DNA from: Candidatus Proelusimicrobium excrementi
GTDB taxonomy: Bacteria > Elusimicrobiota > Elusimicrobia > Elusimicrobiales > Elusimicrobiaceae
Assembly (NCBI GenBank): GCA_934643455.1
Contig: CAKUBV010000004.1
Coordinates: forward strand, 62,001-126,000
Direction: 5' to 3'
Length of the DNA: 64,000 bases
Position 1 is the first letter of the stretch. Every line of letters starts with the position of its first letter. Below are positions 26,464 through 36,853 of the stretch, one piece after another. The notes below the pieces were generated by a model. The model saw only the letters and a program-made list of their open reading frames with translations. It ran no database searches and was not told where the DNA came from. The translations under genes and the position numbers were made by a program.

Positions 26464-28500
26464 ATGAAATATTGGTACTTTAAAGGGGCGGACGTTGCCG
26501 GTCCGCTTTCCGTGGCGGAGATAGTTAAAGACGAAAATTTTTCGGCGGATACTTTTGTCTGTCCGGAACCCGAAAGCGCCGATAGCGAAGCCTGGAAGCC
26601 CGCCGATCAATATATGCAGGATTTCGGCTATTTTCTTGATCCCGCAAATTACCCCAATCCTCCCGCGCCGGAAGAACCCGAAGCAAAAGAAGCCCCCGTT
26701 CGAAATGAGGCGGCGAAAGTTTCTCCGGCGTCGGAAGGCGCTCCCTTAGCAAATGTGGAAGCGGAAGGCGCGGCTAAGCCGATTGGCGAAGAGCAGGTTT
26801 TAAAACCAGCTGAGGAAGAAGCAAACAATTCGGCCGATTTTGAGCCCTCACCTGTTATCGAGCCGGCAAAGCCGGAGCAAATAGTTGAGCCGGAACATGA
26901 AGAGCTTCCTTCGGGCGAGCCGTCGTTGGCGAGGGCCGAGGGGCCTATGCCGACGGAATACAATATTTACTCGGATAGAGTAAACCCTAATGATTTGCCG
27001 GCGGAAGATGATATCCCGCCGGAAGAAACTATCCATGCGCGTTCGCCTTTAAACGCGTCAATGGACAATAATCTTCTTGACGAAATTCCCGCTTCTGCGG
27101 TGCTTTCTTCCGAGGAAGAAGCCGCAATAGAGGAAGTTCTTGCGGAACCTTCATATAAAGAAAAGGGCGAAGAAGACGAAATAGTTTTTAACGAAGACGC
27201 CGCTTTTCATGCGGAGGAAAATTCCTCCCCCAAACAGGTGTTTGAGGCCGAAAAGCCGGAAGATACCGCGCCCGTCTTAGTGCCCGCGCGGGAAGAAAAA
27301 GCGGAGGAACGGGCGGAGTCTCCTTTTGAAAACGGCAAAAATCCCGGCAGGCAAATGCTTGAAGAAGCCCGCATGCAGGCCTCTCTTATTGAGCCGGAGG
27401 AAAAGGAAGAAGAAGATATTTTCCCTCCCGAAAAACAGGAAGAGCCGGAAGAATCTTTGGATACTTTTACGGCTTCCACCCCGGTAATGCGTATAGAACC
27501 AGGGCAGGAACCGGCCTTAAAACGGGAAGAAACGCCTTTGCCGGAAGAAAAAGCCGAACCTAACGCCGAAGAAGCACGCGGGGAAGGCAAAGAACTTCCT
27601 TCCGGGGAAGAACCTCCGCAGGAAAAGAAACCGGCGGAAAAAAACGAGCCCGAAGAATCAACCGAAGATAGTTCATCTAACGAGGACGAAATTAAACCTA
27701 TTTTTGATTCTTCCGAGCCTTTAATTTCCAGGGAAGAGGCCATACTTTCCGTAGACGATGAAAAAGAATACGGAGCGCATCATACCACCAATCACGGCAT
27801 ATTGGCCGGCAGTCATGAGGCTGATGCGGCCCTTCTTTCCGTGCAGGAATCGGTAAACAGCCAATTTGTAAAAGCGGCCCCTACTACTACCGGGAACATT
27901 ATAAGTTCTTCCGACGGAAGAGTTCAAAATCCCAAGAACAAAAGAAACGATTTGATATATGTTATGGTAATGTTCATGTTTGTTCTTATCGTGGTGGCTT
28001 TAATGATGATGTTTACCTCGGAAAAGAACAAAAAATCGGAAGAAAAACAGCCCCGCCCTTCCGCGCAGACCGTTTCCTCATCTGCTTTGGCTATGGACGA
28101 GCCTGTGGCGCGTTCCGTAATACAAGGTATTGACGAAGGTATGCCTTCGCCGGAAGCTCAGCCCGAGCGCGAAACGGGGAAACCCCAGCTTCCCGCGGCC
28201 GTAAAAGAAGCCGCCGCCGATGTTAAAACGCAGGATCCCGCCCGCTATTGCGAGACTCTTGTAAAGAATTACCGTTTATCCGGCGGGGAAACCATAGCTC
28301 AGCGTTTCGGCAGGCTTTACGGCGATTCATATCAAACGAAGTGGGACTGCCGCCCTCTTTACGGGGATAGATATGTAGGGGAATTTTTTGCTTCTAAAGT
28401 TCGTTCGGAACCTATAAGATATATGTTTTCCGTAGACGTAAAAAGCGGGAATATAAACGGCATGAACAATGCCGCGATAGAACTGCTTATAGAAGAGTAA
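26464..28500 (+). CDS. GYF-like N-terminal domain, acidic linker and one membrane helix; function unknown
   Basis: 678 residues. Residues 1-55 (YWYFKGADVAGPLSVAEI ... DTFVCPEPES) resemble a GYF_2 domain, which binds Pro-rich peptides. Residues about 60-480 are low-complexity and rich in Glu, Pro, Ala and Ser, suggesting a long disordered cytoplasmic spacer. One membrane helix follows (LIYVMVMFMFVLIVVALMMM, about 500-520). A compact C-terminal region of about 100 residues with two Cys (YCETLVKNYRLSGG, WDCRPLYGDRY) would lie outside the membrane. It starts 20 bp after gltX and ends 21 bp before pilT, so a pilus- or secretion-linked role is an inference. Confidence 0.7.
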   Translation: MKYWYFKGADVAGPLSVAEIVKDENFSADTFVCPEPESADSEAWKPADQYMQDFGYFLDPANYPNPPAPEEPEAKEAPVRNEAAKVSPASEGAPLANVEAEGAAKPIGEEQVLKPAEEEANNSADFEPSPVIEPAKPEQIVEPEHEELPSGEPSLARAEGPMPTEYNIYSDRVNPNDLPAEDDIPPEETIHARSPLNASMDNNLLDEIPASAVLSSEEEAAIEEVLAEPSYKEKGEEDEIVFNEDAAFHAEENSSPKQVFEAEKPEDTAPVLVPAREEKAEERAESPFENGKNPGRQMLEEARMQASLIEPEEKEEEDIFPPEKQEEPEESLDTFTASTPVMRIEPGQEPALKREETPLPEEKAEPNAEEARGEGKELPSGEEPPQEKKPAEKNEPEESTEDSSSNEDEIKPIFDSSEPLISREEAILSVDDEKEYGAHHTTNHGILAGSHEADAALLSVQESVNSQFVKAAPTTTGNIISSSDGRVQNPKNKRNDLIYVMVMFMFVLIVVALMMMFTSEKNKKSEEKQPRPSAQTVSSSALAMDEPVARSVIQGIDEGMPSPEAQPERETGKPQLPAAVKEAAADVKTQDPARYCETLVKNYRLSGGETIAQRFGRLYGDSYQTKWDCRPLYGDRYVGEFFASKVRSEPIRYMFSVDVKSGNINGMNNAAIELLIEE

Positions 28501-28521
28501 TTTATTTTTAAGGGAGCCTTT

Positions 28522-29616
28522 ATGACTAATGCGATGGGTAAAGATTTATTGACTTTGGATGTTTTATTTCAGCTGATGAAAAGCAAAAACGCTTCGGATT
28601 TGCATTTGACCGTCGGCGTTCCGCCTATTTTGCGTATCGACGGGAAATTATTTCAAACCCCGTATGACGCTTTAACTTCCGAACGTATCCAAACCCTTAT
28701 TTACGCCGTAATGAGCGAAGAACAAAAAGAACGTTTTGAATCTACTAATGAATTGGATTTCGCCATAACTTTAAAAACTTTCGGCCGTATGAGGGTAAAC
28801 CTTTACAGACAGCGTGGCAATATCGGCGTGGCGATAAGGTCCATTCCTTTTGAATTTAAAACCTTCCGCCAGCTCGGCCTGCCTGCGGCGGTAGACTCTT
28901 TGGTGCATATGACAAAGGGCCTTGTTTTGGTAACCGGGCCGACTGGATCGGGCAAATCAACCACTTTGGCCAGCATAATCAATTTTATTAACGAACATTA
29001 CGGCTATCATATTATGACGGTGGAAGACCCTATTGAGTTTATCCACGAGCATAAAAGGAGTATCGTAAACCAGCGCGAAGTCGGCCAGGATACCAAGGAC
29101 TTCGCCACGGCGTTAAGATATGTTTTAAGGCAGGACCCGGATGTAATATTAATCGGCGAAATGCGCGATTTGGAAACCACTCAGCAGGCCTTAAACGCGG
29201 CCGAAACGGGGCACTTGGTCTTCGGCACTTTGCACACCAGCGACGCCATGCAAACAATAAACCGCATTTTGGATATGTTCCCGCCGAACCAGCAGGAACA
29301 GGCCAGAACGCAGCTCTCTTTCGTTTTGGAAGGCGTAATATCCCAGCAGCTTTTGCAATCAGCCGACGGCAAAGGCCGTATACTTGCGCCGGAAGTTTTG
29401 CTTGCCACCCCGGCCGTTCGCGCGCTTATCAGAGATAAAAAAATTGAACAGCTGGTTCACACAATGCAAACCAGCCAGCAGCAGGGCATGAAGACGATGA
29501 ACCAGTCTTTGGGCGATTTGTATTTGGCCAATAAAATCACTTATCAAGAGGCCGTGTTCCACTCCGGCGACGTTAACGATCTTAAAGCCTACTTGGAACA
29601 GCGCATGAAGCGTTAA
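28522..29616 (+). CDS. pilT: Twitching motility ATPase PilT
   Basis: 364 residues; the hexameric ATPase that retracts type IV pili. N-terminal PAS-like region with NASDLHLTVGVPPILRIDG, Walker A GPTGSGKSTTLASI (about 140-153), Asp box MTVEDPIEFIHEH, Walker B DPDVILIGEMRDLET, and His box GHLVFGTLHTSDAM. The PilT-specific C-terminal AIRNLIRE motif is replaced by AVRALIRDKKIEQL. Ribosome site AGGGAG. A strong terminator follows. Other pil genes are not in the window. Confidence 0.95.
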   Translation: MTNAMGKDLLTLDVLFQLMKSKNASDLHLTVGVPPILRIDGKLFQTPYDALTSERIQTLIYAVMSEEQKERFESTNELDFAITLKTFGRMRVNLYRQRGNIGVAIRSIPFEFKTFRQLGLPAAVDSLVHMTKGLVLVTGPTGSGKSTTLASIINFINEHYGYHIMTVEDPIEFIHEHKRSIVNQREVGQDTKDFATALRYVLRQDPDVILIGEMRDLETTQQALNAAETGHLVFGTLHTSDAMQTINRILDMFPPNQQEQARTQLSFVLEGVISQQLLQSADGKGRILAPEVLLATPAVRALIRDKKIEQLVHTMQTSQQQGMKTMNQSLGDLYLANKITYQEAVFHSGDVNDLKAYLEQRMKR

Positions 29617-29631
29617 TCAAAAGTTTGTTTT

Positions 29632-29669
29632 AAAAATAACCGTCCTTTTGAGAGGGCGGTTATTTTTTT
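29632..29669 (+). terminator. Rho-independent terminator of the gltX-GYF-pilT transcript
   Basis: AAATAACCGTCC / GGGCGGTTATTT stem with an 8-nt loop and a T run. Confidence 0.85.
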
Positions 29670-29670
29670 A

Positions 29671-29684
29671 TGCTAGAATATAAT
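29671..29684 (+). promoter_or_regulatory. Promoter of the TPR gene
   Basis: TGCTAGAAT (extended -10, 29671-29679) overlaps TATAAT (29679-29684). It sits directly against the pilT terminator, so the TPR gene is transcribed separately. Confidence 0.6.
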
Positions 29685-29707
29685 AAATATCCATGACGGA
29701 GGACATT

Positions 29708-30799
29708 ATGCGCTCTGTATCTTTTTACGAAGAACTTTTAGATTCCAACCAGCCTTTAAAAGTGCTTGAAGATTTGGCTTCTTATAAAGGCAAAGACGCC
29801 AAAATTTATTTTGTCCTGGCAGAAGCTAGGCGTATGCTCGGCCATTTTGAAAAGGCGATAGAACTTTACTCGAAAGCGGCTTCTTACAACAAATTGCCCG
29901 CGGGCGCCGAGCCGGAAGAAGCCGAGGAATTTCTGCTTTTTAAGCTTGATTTAAGCCTCGCCATGGCGAAATGTTACAGAACTTTGGGTATAGCCCAAAC
30001 TGCGTATGATGTGGCTTCCGAAGCTTTTGATATGGCAGAAAAACAACAATTTTTAGATTATGCCATGACGGCCCTTCAGGAAATGGGTATGGCTTTAAGA
30101 GCCTTGGGCAAACTGGAAGAAGCATCCTCTTTGTTAAACGAAGTCCTAAGCTATTACGAGAGCGAAAAGGACCTCCCCGGGCAAGCTTTTATTTACTGGG
30201 CCTTGGGCGGCATCTGCAGGCTTCAGGGCCGTTTTAAAGAGGGAGTAAACTATTTTAAACTTTCAATAAAACTGGCACGCCGTGCCAAAGATGAAATGTC
30301 CGAAGCTTACGGTTATTGCGGCTTGGCGGGCATAAGCAGAATCGCCGGGGATATTAAAGGCTGCGTGGATAATTACGTCAAGGCCGAAAAGATTTTTAAG
30401 AATACTAATGATATCTTCGGCAAAGCTTATACAAATTGCGGTATGGCCAACGGGCTTAGGCAGCTTGGCAAATATGATGAAGCTTTAAAACGCTACAAAC
30501 GCGCGGACGCGCTTTATACCGCCATAAACGATACCGTTGATTTGGGCTTTGTTAAATGGGGCAAGGCCGACGCTTTAAAACGCAAAAATAAACTTGCCGA
30601 GGCTTTGTCCGAGCTTAAGGAAGCGAAAGAACTTTTCGCCTCTTCCGACGAAATCCGCGGCCAGCTTCTTACGGAATTTTCTTTGGCCCAGCTTATTTAC
30701 GCATTGGGCGACGCGAAACAGGCGAAGTCTATATATGATGCGGCCTTGGAGAGGGCCAGGAAGGAAGGGTTGTATACTTATATGGAGAGTTACACCTAA
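29708..30799 (+). CDS. Tetratricopeptide-repeat protein
   Basis: 363 residues from MRSVSFYEELL. An earlier in-frame ATG at 29693 exists, but a GGAGG site lies 6 nt before 29708 and decides the start. No signal peptide or membrane segment. Most of the protein is TPR-like helical pairs, for example KLEEASSLLNEVLSYYESEK, GRFKEGVNYFKLSIKLARRA and GKYDEALKRYKRADALYTAI, giving about seven repeats of 34-40 residues. It is presumably a cytoplasmic scaffold; the partner is unknown. Its stop is immediately followed by hairpin array 2. Confidence 0.85.
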   Translation: MRSVSFYEELLDSNQPLKVLEDLASYKGKDAKIYFVLAEARRMLGHFEKAIELYSKAASYNKLPAGAEPEEAEEFLLFKLDLSLAMAKCYRTLGIAQTAYDVASEAFDMAEKQQFLDYAMTALQEMGMALRALGKLEEASSLLNEVLSYYESEKDLPGQAFIYWALGGICRLQGRFKEGVNYFKLSIKLARRAKDEMSEAYGYCGLAGISRIAGDIKGCVDNYVKAEKIFKNTNDIFGKAYTNCGMANGLRQLGKYDEALKRYKRADALYTAINDTVDLGFVKWGKADALKRKNKLAEALSELKEAKELFASSDEIRGQLLTEFSLAQLIYALGDAKQAKSIYDAALERARKEGLYTYMESYT

Positions 30800-31222
30800 T
30801 TTGAGTTGATTTAACTCGTGTTAAGTTGCGCGTTCGCAGCTAGCAAGTTTTAATATTTAGGCAATTTTTAATTTTTTCCTTGCTTGGGTACTGCGCACCA
30901 TGAGGGCGCATCATACTTAGTACACCGCGCGCGGAAGAAAATTAAAACTTGCTCTAAATCTTAAAGCTCACGCCGGTTAAGTACTCGCACTGCTTTTACT
31001 CGGTCTAAGTTGCCTACTCGCGGCTAGCAAGCTTACGTATTTGGCTTGATTTTGTTTGCTCGTGTTAAGTTCTGCTCTCACGGCTAGCAATTTTCCATAT
31101 TTGGGTAAATTGAGGTTCTTTCCTCGCGTGATATTAGGTTCTTATGGCTAGCAAACTTCCGTATTTGGCCGTATTTGTGTTTTTTCGTCAGTCGGATACT
31201 GCGCCGGCTTTGCCGGCATCAT

Positions 31223-31498
31223 GTAGGTTAAGCAAAGCCTTATAATACGCCTTGCGTTGGGCTTAAAAAGCTGACAATGCAAGACACAAAAAACGCAGTA
31301 AGGCAAACGCCTTACAAGTTTTTTTAACGAAGCAGTGGCGTTTTTTAAGCCCAACCCTGCGGGCCGCGCCGCTTTTTGACTGTATTTATATTTTTTTCGC
31401 TCCGGCTGTGTATAACAGCCGTTCACGAAAAGAACTATAAATACTCTTTTAAAAATCAGAGCGGCGCAAGGTGCAGTATAAGGCTTTGCTTAACCTTA
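31223..31498 (+). mobile_element. 276-bp fold-back (MITE-like) insertion inside a hairpin unit
   Basis: The ends are inverted repeats of about 34 bp, 29 matching, with core AGGTTAAGCAAAGCCTTATA on the left and its complement on the right. Inside are two further long palindromic arms: TTGGGCTTAAAAA (31257) with TTTTTAAGCCCAA (31342), containing GTAAGGC-AAAC-GCCTTAC; and GCGCCGC (31366) with GCGGCGC (31461), containing CGGCTGT / ACAGCCG. The element should fold as a three-way junction. It encodes no transposase, so any movement needs help in trans. The host unit lacks about seven apex bases at the junction, so no clean target duplication is visible. Confidence 0.7.
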
Positions 31499-31730
31499 AT
31501 ACCTTCATCCTTAAAAACACAAATCAGGCTCAAATCCGAAAGCCCACGCCGGTTATATACTCGCACGGTTTTAACTCGTGTTAAGTTCTATATTTACGGT
31601 CAGTATTTCTCCCAAATCTTAACAACTTATCATTATTGCATAACTTACTTAACAAATAAATTCCTCTTTATACTCCAATATATAAACTTATTCGGTCGCA
31701 AAATGGTTCCATAACTTTTTTATCATTTAA

Positions 31731-31790
31731 TGTAGGTCAGGTTTCACCTGACGGGTTTCCTTATTTACGTCAGGCAAAGCCTGACCTGCA
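31731..31790 (+). repeat. Twin small hairpins at the end of array 2
   Basis: GTCAGGT-TTC-ACCTGAC (31736-31752) and GTCAGGC-AAA-GCCTGAC (31769-31785), preceded by TGTAG and followed by CTGCA. Equivalent to the pair at 20810-20872. Confidence 0.8.
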
Positions 31791-31832
31791 TTTATTGATA
31801 CTTATCACAATATAAAATATTTAGCGCCTCGG

Positions 31833-34045
<2,213 letters not shown>

Positions 34046-34047
34046 AA

Positions 34048-35151
34048 TTAAATCTCTTCTATTTTTGAGGAAGGGTAATATCTCCCTAAAATTTCTTTGT
34101 AATTTTTGCCGGCTTCGGCCATGCCTTTGGCTCCGTCTTGGCACATTCCTCCGCCGTGGCCGTAGCCTTTGCCCGTAAAAGTGCGTCCTCTTATCTTGGT
34201 AAGAAAGCAGCTTTTCATTTTAGTGGAACCTACCGCCACTCTGAAAGAGTTGCAGTTTACTTCCGTCTTGCTCTTGCTTGTTTTTATGCGCAGGGTCTTT
34301 GCTCTGCCGGAAGATTCTTTCTTTCCGACGGAAACGCTTTTAAACGTGCCGGGTATCTTATTTTGCTTAAGAAATTTGTTTATGTTTTCAAGCGGTATCG
34401 TCGCCTGCCAGTGCGCGCTTTTGCTGGCGGAACAGTATCCGCATTTTGCCCCGCTTAAAGGTTTTATGGGGCTTTTTATCCAAGGCATAGGGTCCGTATG
34501 GCCGCCGCAGTTGGCGTGATAATAAGTGTAGAACAAATTGCCTTGATTTTTAAGCACTTGCCCTTTTGTTTGATGTACGGCTTTTTGGACATTATCGTAT
34601 ACTTTGGCCCCGCCTTTATACATTTGGCTGCGGACGTCGCTGTACAAATCGAAATCGCCGGTTTTTTTGTCTTCAATGCTTTTTAATGTATAAGTTCTGG
34701 CGGCGACGGCTTGGGCTTTTAAAGCTTCAAGCGGCCAGCTTGCGCTCATTTCATATGGCAGTACGCCGAGCAGATAATTTTCCAAGTCGGTCCGTTCTAT
34801 TATATTTACGCCGGAAGAGGCGGTTTTAATAAGCAGTTTTCCGTTATATTTGCCGCCGTTTAAGGTAAAAGCGTCTTTGGGGGAGCTTAATTCCAAAAGC
34901 AAAGCGGAAGTTGATTTTACGCTTCCGGCTTTAACTTCTTTTTTATTCCCGGAAACGGCAAACTTTCCGCCTTTTTTGACTATGTATTTTTTGCCCGTTG
35001 CTTTATTTGTTATTTTAAACGGGCCGGAAACTTCCACGTTTACCGACGGTTTGTTTTCCGCAATCAGGATGTTTACTTCCCTGGCGCAGAACCCGGAAAG
35101 CGGCGCAAATAGAATGAGTGCGGATAAAACCAAACGCGGAAGTTTTTTCAT
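34048..35151 (-). CDS. SpoIID/LytB domain lytic transglycosylase-like protein, secreted
   Basis: 367 residues with a signal peptide ([20 protein letters not shown], cleavage near FCA). The SpoIID core is present: ENYLLGVLPYEMSASWPLEALKAQ (catalytic Glu region), YYHANCGGHTDPM, CGYC (zinc-type Cys pair) and KGYGHGGGMCQDGAKGM. Bacillus SpoIID cuts peptidoglycan denuded of stem peptides during engulfment. Relatives in non-sporulating bacteria are taken to act in wall remodelling. The ATG shares one base with the ruvB stop (TAATG). No other sporulation gene is seen here. Confidence 0.88.
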   Translation of the reverse strand: MKKLPRLVLSALILFAPLSGFCAREVNILIAENKPSVNVEVSGPFKITNKATGKKYIVKKGGKFAVSGNKKEVKAGSVKSTSALLLELSSPKDAFTLNGGKYNGKLLIKTASSGVNIIERTDLENYLLGVLPYEMSASWPLEALKAQAVAARTYTLKSIEDKKTGDFDLYSDVRSQMYKGGAKVYDNVQKAVHQTKGQVLKNQGNLFYTYYHANCGGHTDPMPWIKSPIKPLSGAKCGYCSASKSAHWQATIPLENINKFLKQNKIPGTFKSVSVGKKESSGRAKTLRIKTSKSKTEVNCNSFRVAVGSTKMKSCFLTKIRGRTFTGKGYGHGGGMCQDGAKGMAEAGKNYKEILGRYYPSSKIEEI

Positions 35152-36173
35152 TAAAAAAGTCCGTTGGGATTTTTATGTCCCAAATGAGAATAAGCCTTCG
35201 GTGTGGCGACGCGCCCCCTTGGCGTGCGCGTAATGAACCCTGCTTTTATGAGGTAAGGTTCTATCGCGTCGGTAAGAGTGTCCGTTTCCTGGGAAACCGC
35301 TATGGCCAGGTTTTCCATGCCTACCGGCCCTCCGCCGAATTTTTCTATCAAAGCGGAAAGTATTTTCTTATCCACGCTGTCCAAACCTTCTTTATCGATA
35401 TCCAAAGCGTCCATAGCCATTACGGCGATTTCCTCCGTGATGATGCCGTTGCCTTTAACTTGGGCAAAATCTCTTGCGCGCCTTAAAAGACGGTTGGCGA
35501 TACGCGGCGTTCCGCGCGAACGGCGGGCTATTTCCTTAAGGCCGGGGCGGTCGGCTTCAATATTTAAAAGTTTTGCCGAACGCTGTAAAATATCCGTAAT
35601 TTCTTTGATTTCGTAAAAACCGAGATTGAAAACTATGCCGAAGCGGTCTCTAAGCGGGCCCGTCAAAAGGCCGGAGCGGGTCGTCGCACCGACTAACGTA
35701 AACTTAGGCACCGCCAATTTTAAAGTGGTTGAACCCGCGCCTTTGCCGGTATTAATAAAGAACGTAAAATCTTCCATTGCCGGGTAAAGAGCTTCTTCTA
35801 CGGCGGGGTTCAGGCGGTGTATTTCGTCTATAAATAAAATATCGCCCTCGTTAAGTTCCGTTGTAAGCATTGCGGCCAAATCTCCGGGCCTAGCAAGCAC
35901 CGGGCCGGAAGTGGTTTTTATGTTTACACCCATTTCCTTGGCTAAAATATTTGAAAGCGTCGTTTTGCCCAGACCCGGGGGGGAATAAAAAAGGCAGTGG
36001 TCCAAAGCTTCGCCGCGTGCTTTTGCGGCGGAAATGAAAATTTCCAAATTTTCTTTAAGTTTGTCCTGCCCCACAAATTCCGCCAAAGTGGCCGGACGCA
36101 AGGCGTGTTCTATGGAGGAAGATTTTTCCTCCGCTGTGGCTTGAACGTCTAAATATTCATTATGCGCCGTCAT
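35151..36173 (-). CDS. ruvB: Holliday junction branch-migration ATPase RuvB
   Basis: 340 residues. Walker [13 protein letters not shown], Walker [18 protein letters not shown], sensor [18 protein letters not shown] with the arginine finger, and a winged-helix C-terminus ([20 protein letters not shown]). The start overlaps the ruvA stop in ATGA. It forms the motor of the RuvABC resolvasome together with ruvA and ruvC upstream. Confidence 0.98.
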   Translation of the reverse strand: MTAHNEYLDVQATAEEKSSSIEHALRPATLAEFVGQDKLKENLEIFISAAKARGEALDHCLFYSPPGLGKTTLSNILAKEMGVNIKTTSGPVLARPGDLAAMLTTELNEGDILFIDEIHRLNPAVEEALYPAMEDFTFFINTGKGAGSTTLKLAVPKFTLVGATTRSGLLTGPLRDRFGIVFNLGFYEIKEITDILQRSAKLLNIEADRPGLKEIARRSRGTPRIANRLLRRARDFAQVKGNGIITEEIAVMAMDALDIDKEGLDSVDKKILSALIEKFGGGPVGMENLAIAVSQETDTLTDAIEPYLIKAGFITRTPRGRVATPKAYSHLGHKNPNGLF

Positions 36174-36775
36174 TTGCGAAGCACCCTCAAAGCTGATTTA
36201 ATGTTAGTTTCCATATCGGCGGAAAGCGCGCCCTCGTTATGCAGTTTTTCTATCGCTCTTCTGGCTTCCGCCGCGCTGTAGCCCAATGCGCTTAAAGCGG
36301 CAAGCAGTTCGGACATATAAGGCGTTTCTATAGTTTTTATTTTGCTCTCGCCCTGTACCGTAAAGGAATCCATTTTGCCTTTTAAAGCGTCTATTATTTT
36401 CTGCGCCGTTTTGGCGGTAAAGCCGAAAATGCCCGTAAGAATTTTAACGTCCTGCGTAACTATGGCGTTATGGAAATCGGGCAGGCTCCTTAAAGCTTTT
36501 GTAAGAAATTCCAAAGCTTTCTTGGGCCCGGTGTTGGGTATTGATTCTTTAAAGAGCAAAAACAGGTTCTGCTCTTCTTTGCTTAAGAAACCGTATAGGC
36601 TTGTTCCGTCGTAGGGGGAAATAGACTCGGTTATGTAAAAAGAAGCTTCCCCGCCGTTTTCCAAAGTGTTCAGCGTGGCCGAGGGCATATTTACTTCATA
36701 GCCTACTCCGCCCGCCAGCACCACGGCGGAAGTTTCGCGTATGTCAATGATTTCACCTTTAAGGAAAGCTATCAT
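36170..36775 (-). CDS. ruvA: Holliday junction DNA-binding protein RuvA
   Basis: 201 residues. An N-terminal OB fold ([20 protein letters not shown]), HhH region [13 protein letters not shown] and [18 protein letters not shown], and C-terminal domain III ([19 protein letters not shown]) that binds RuvB. It is preceded by TAGAAT 6 nt before the ATG and no Shine-Dalgarno, suggesting an internal leaderless promoter inside the yebC-ruv operon. The 78-bp gap from ruvC is the largest in the operon. Confidence 0.95.
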   Translation of the reverse strand: MIAFLKGEIIDIRETSAVVLAGGVGYEVNMPSATLNTLENGGEASFYITESISPYDGTSLYGFLSKEEQNLFLLFKESIPNTGPKKALEFLTKALRSLPDFHNAIVTQDVKILTGIFGFTAKTAQKIIDALKGKMDSFTVQGESKIKTIETPYMSELLAALSALGYSAAEARRAIEKLHNEGALSADMETNIKSALRVLRK

Positions 36776-36781
36776 AATTAC

Positions 36782-36787
36782 ATTCTA
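36782..36787 (-). promoter_or_regulatory. Candidate internal -10 for ruvA
   Basis: TAGAAT on the minus strand, 6 nt before the ruvA ATG. No -35 was recognised. Confidence 0.35.
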
Positions 36788-36853
36788 CCTTATTTTGTCC
36801 GCGCCATACAGCCGTAAAAGTTTTGGTTTTATTTAAAAGCCGAGGGCTTCTTT

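Larger units (their letters stand above)
30801..31790 (+). repeat. Hairpin-repeat array 2: one full unit, two truncated units, one unit interrupted by a fold-back element, and the terminal tail
   Basis: The first unit (about 30801-30983) is again 183 bp, with arms TATTTAGGCAATTTTTAA and TTAAAACTTGCTCTAAAT that pair. From 30984 the next unit breaks off after its left arm at about 31058; a second left end runs 31059-31132; a third starts near 31133. The last is split at its apex by a 276-bp insertion (31223-31498) and resumes with ATACCTTCATCC through CACGCCGGTT. The tail 31560-31790 is 231 bp, the same length as the array 1 tail, with matching sequence. The array lies between the TPR gene and the convergent tgt gene. 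Confidence 0.85.

Noticed and set aside
31148..31714. Open frames of 92 and 112 residues across array 2
   Set aside because: They cross the hairpin units and the fold-back element, so they follow repeat structure rather than protein selection.
20092..31790. Integron attC sites or gene-cassette array
   Set aside because: GTTAAGT-like boxes match the loose GTTRRRY core and the units fold, which is suggestive. But the paired inverse core is not at the other end of each fold, there are no cassette genes between units, and no integron integrase lies here. The Xer gene is a housekeeping type.
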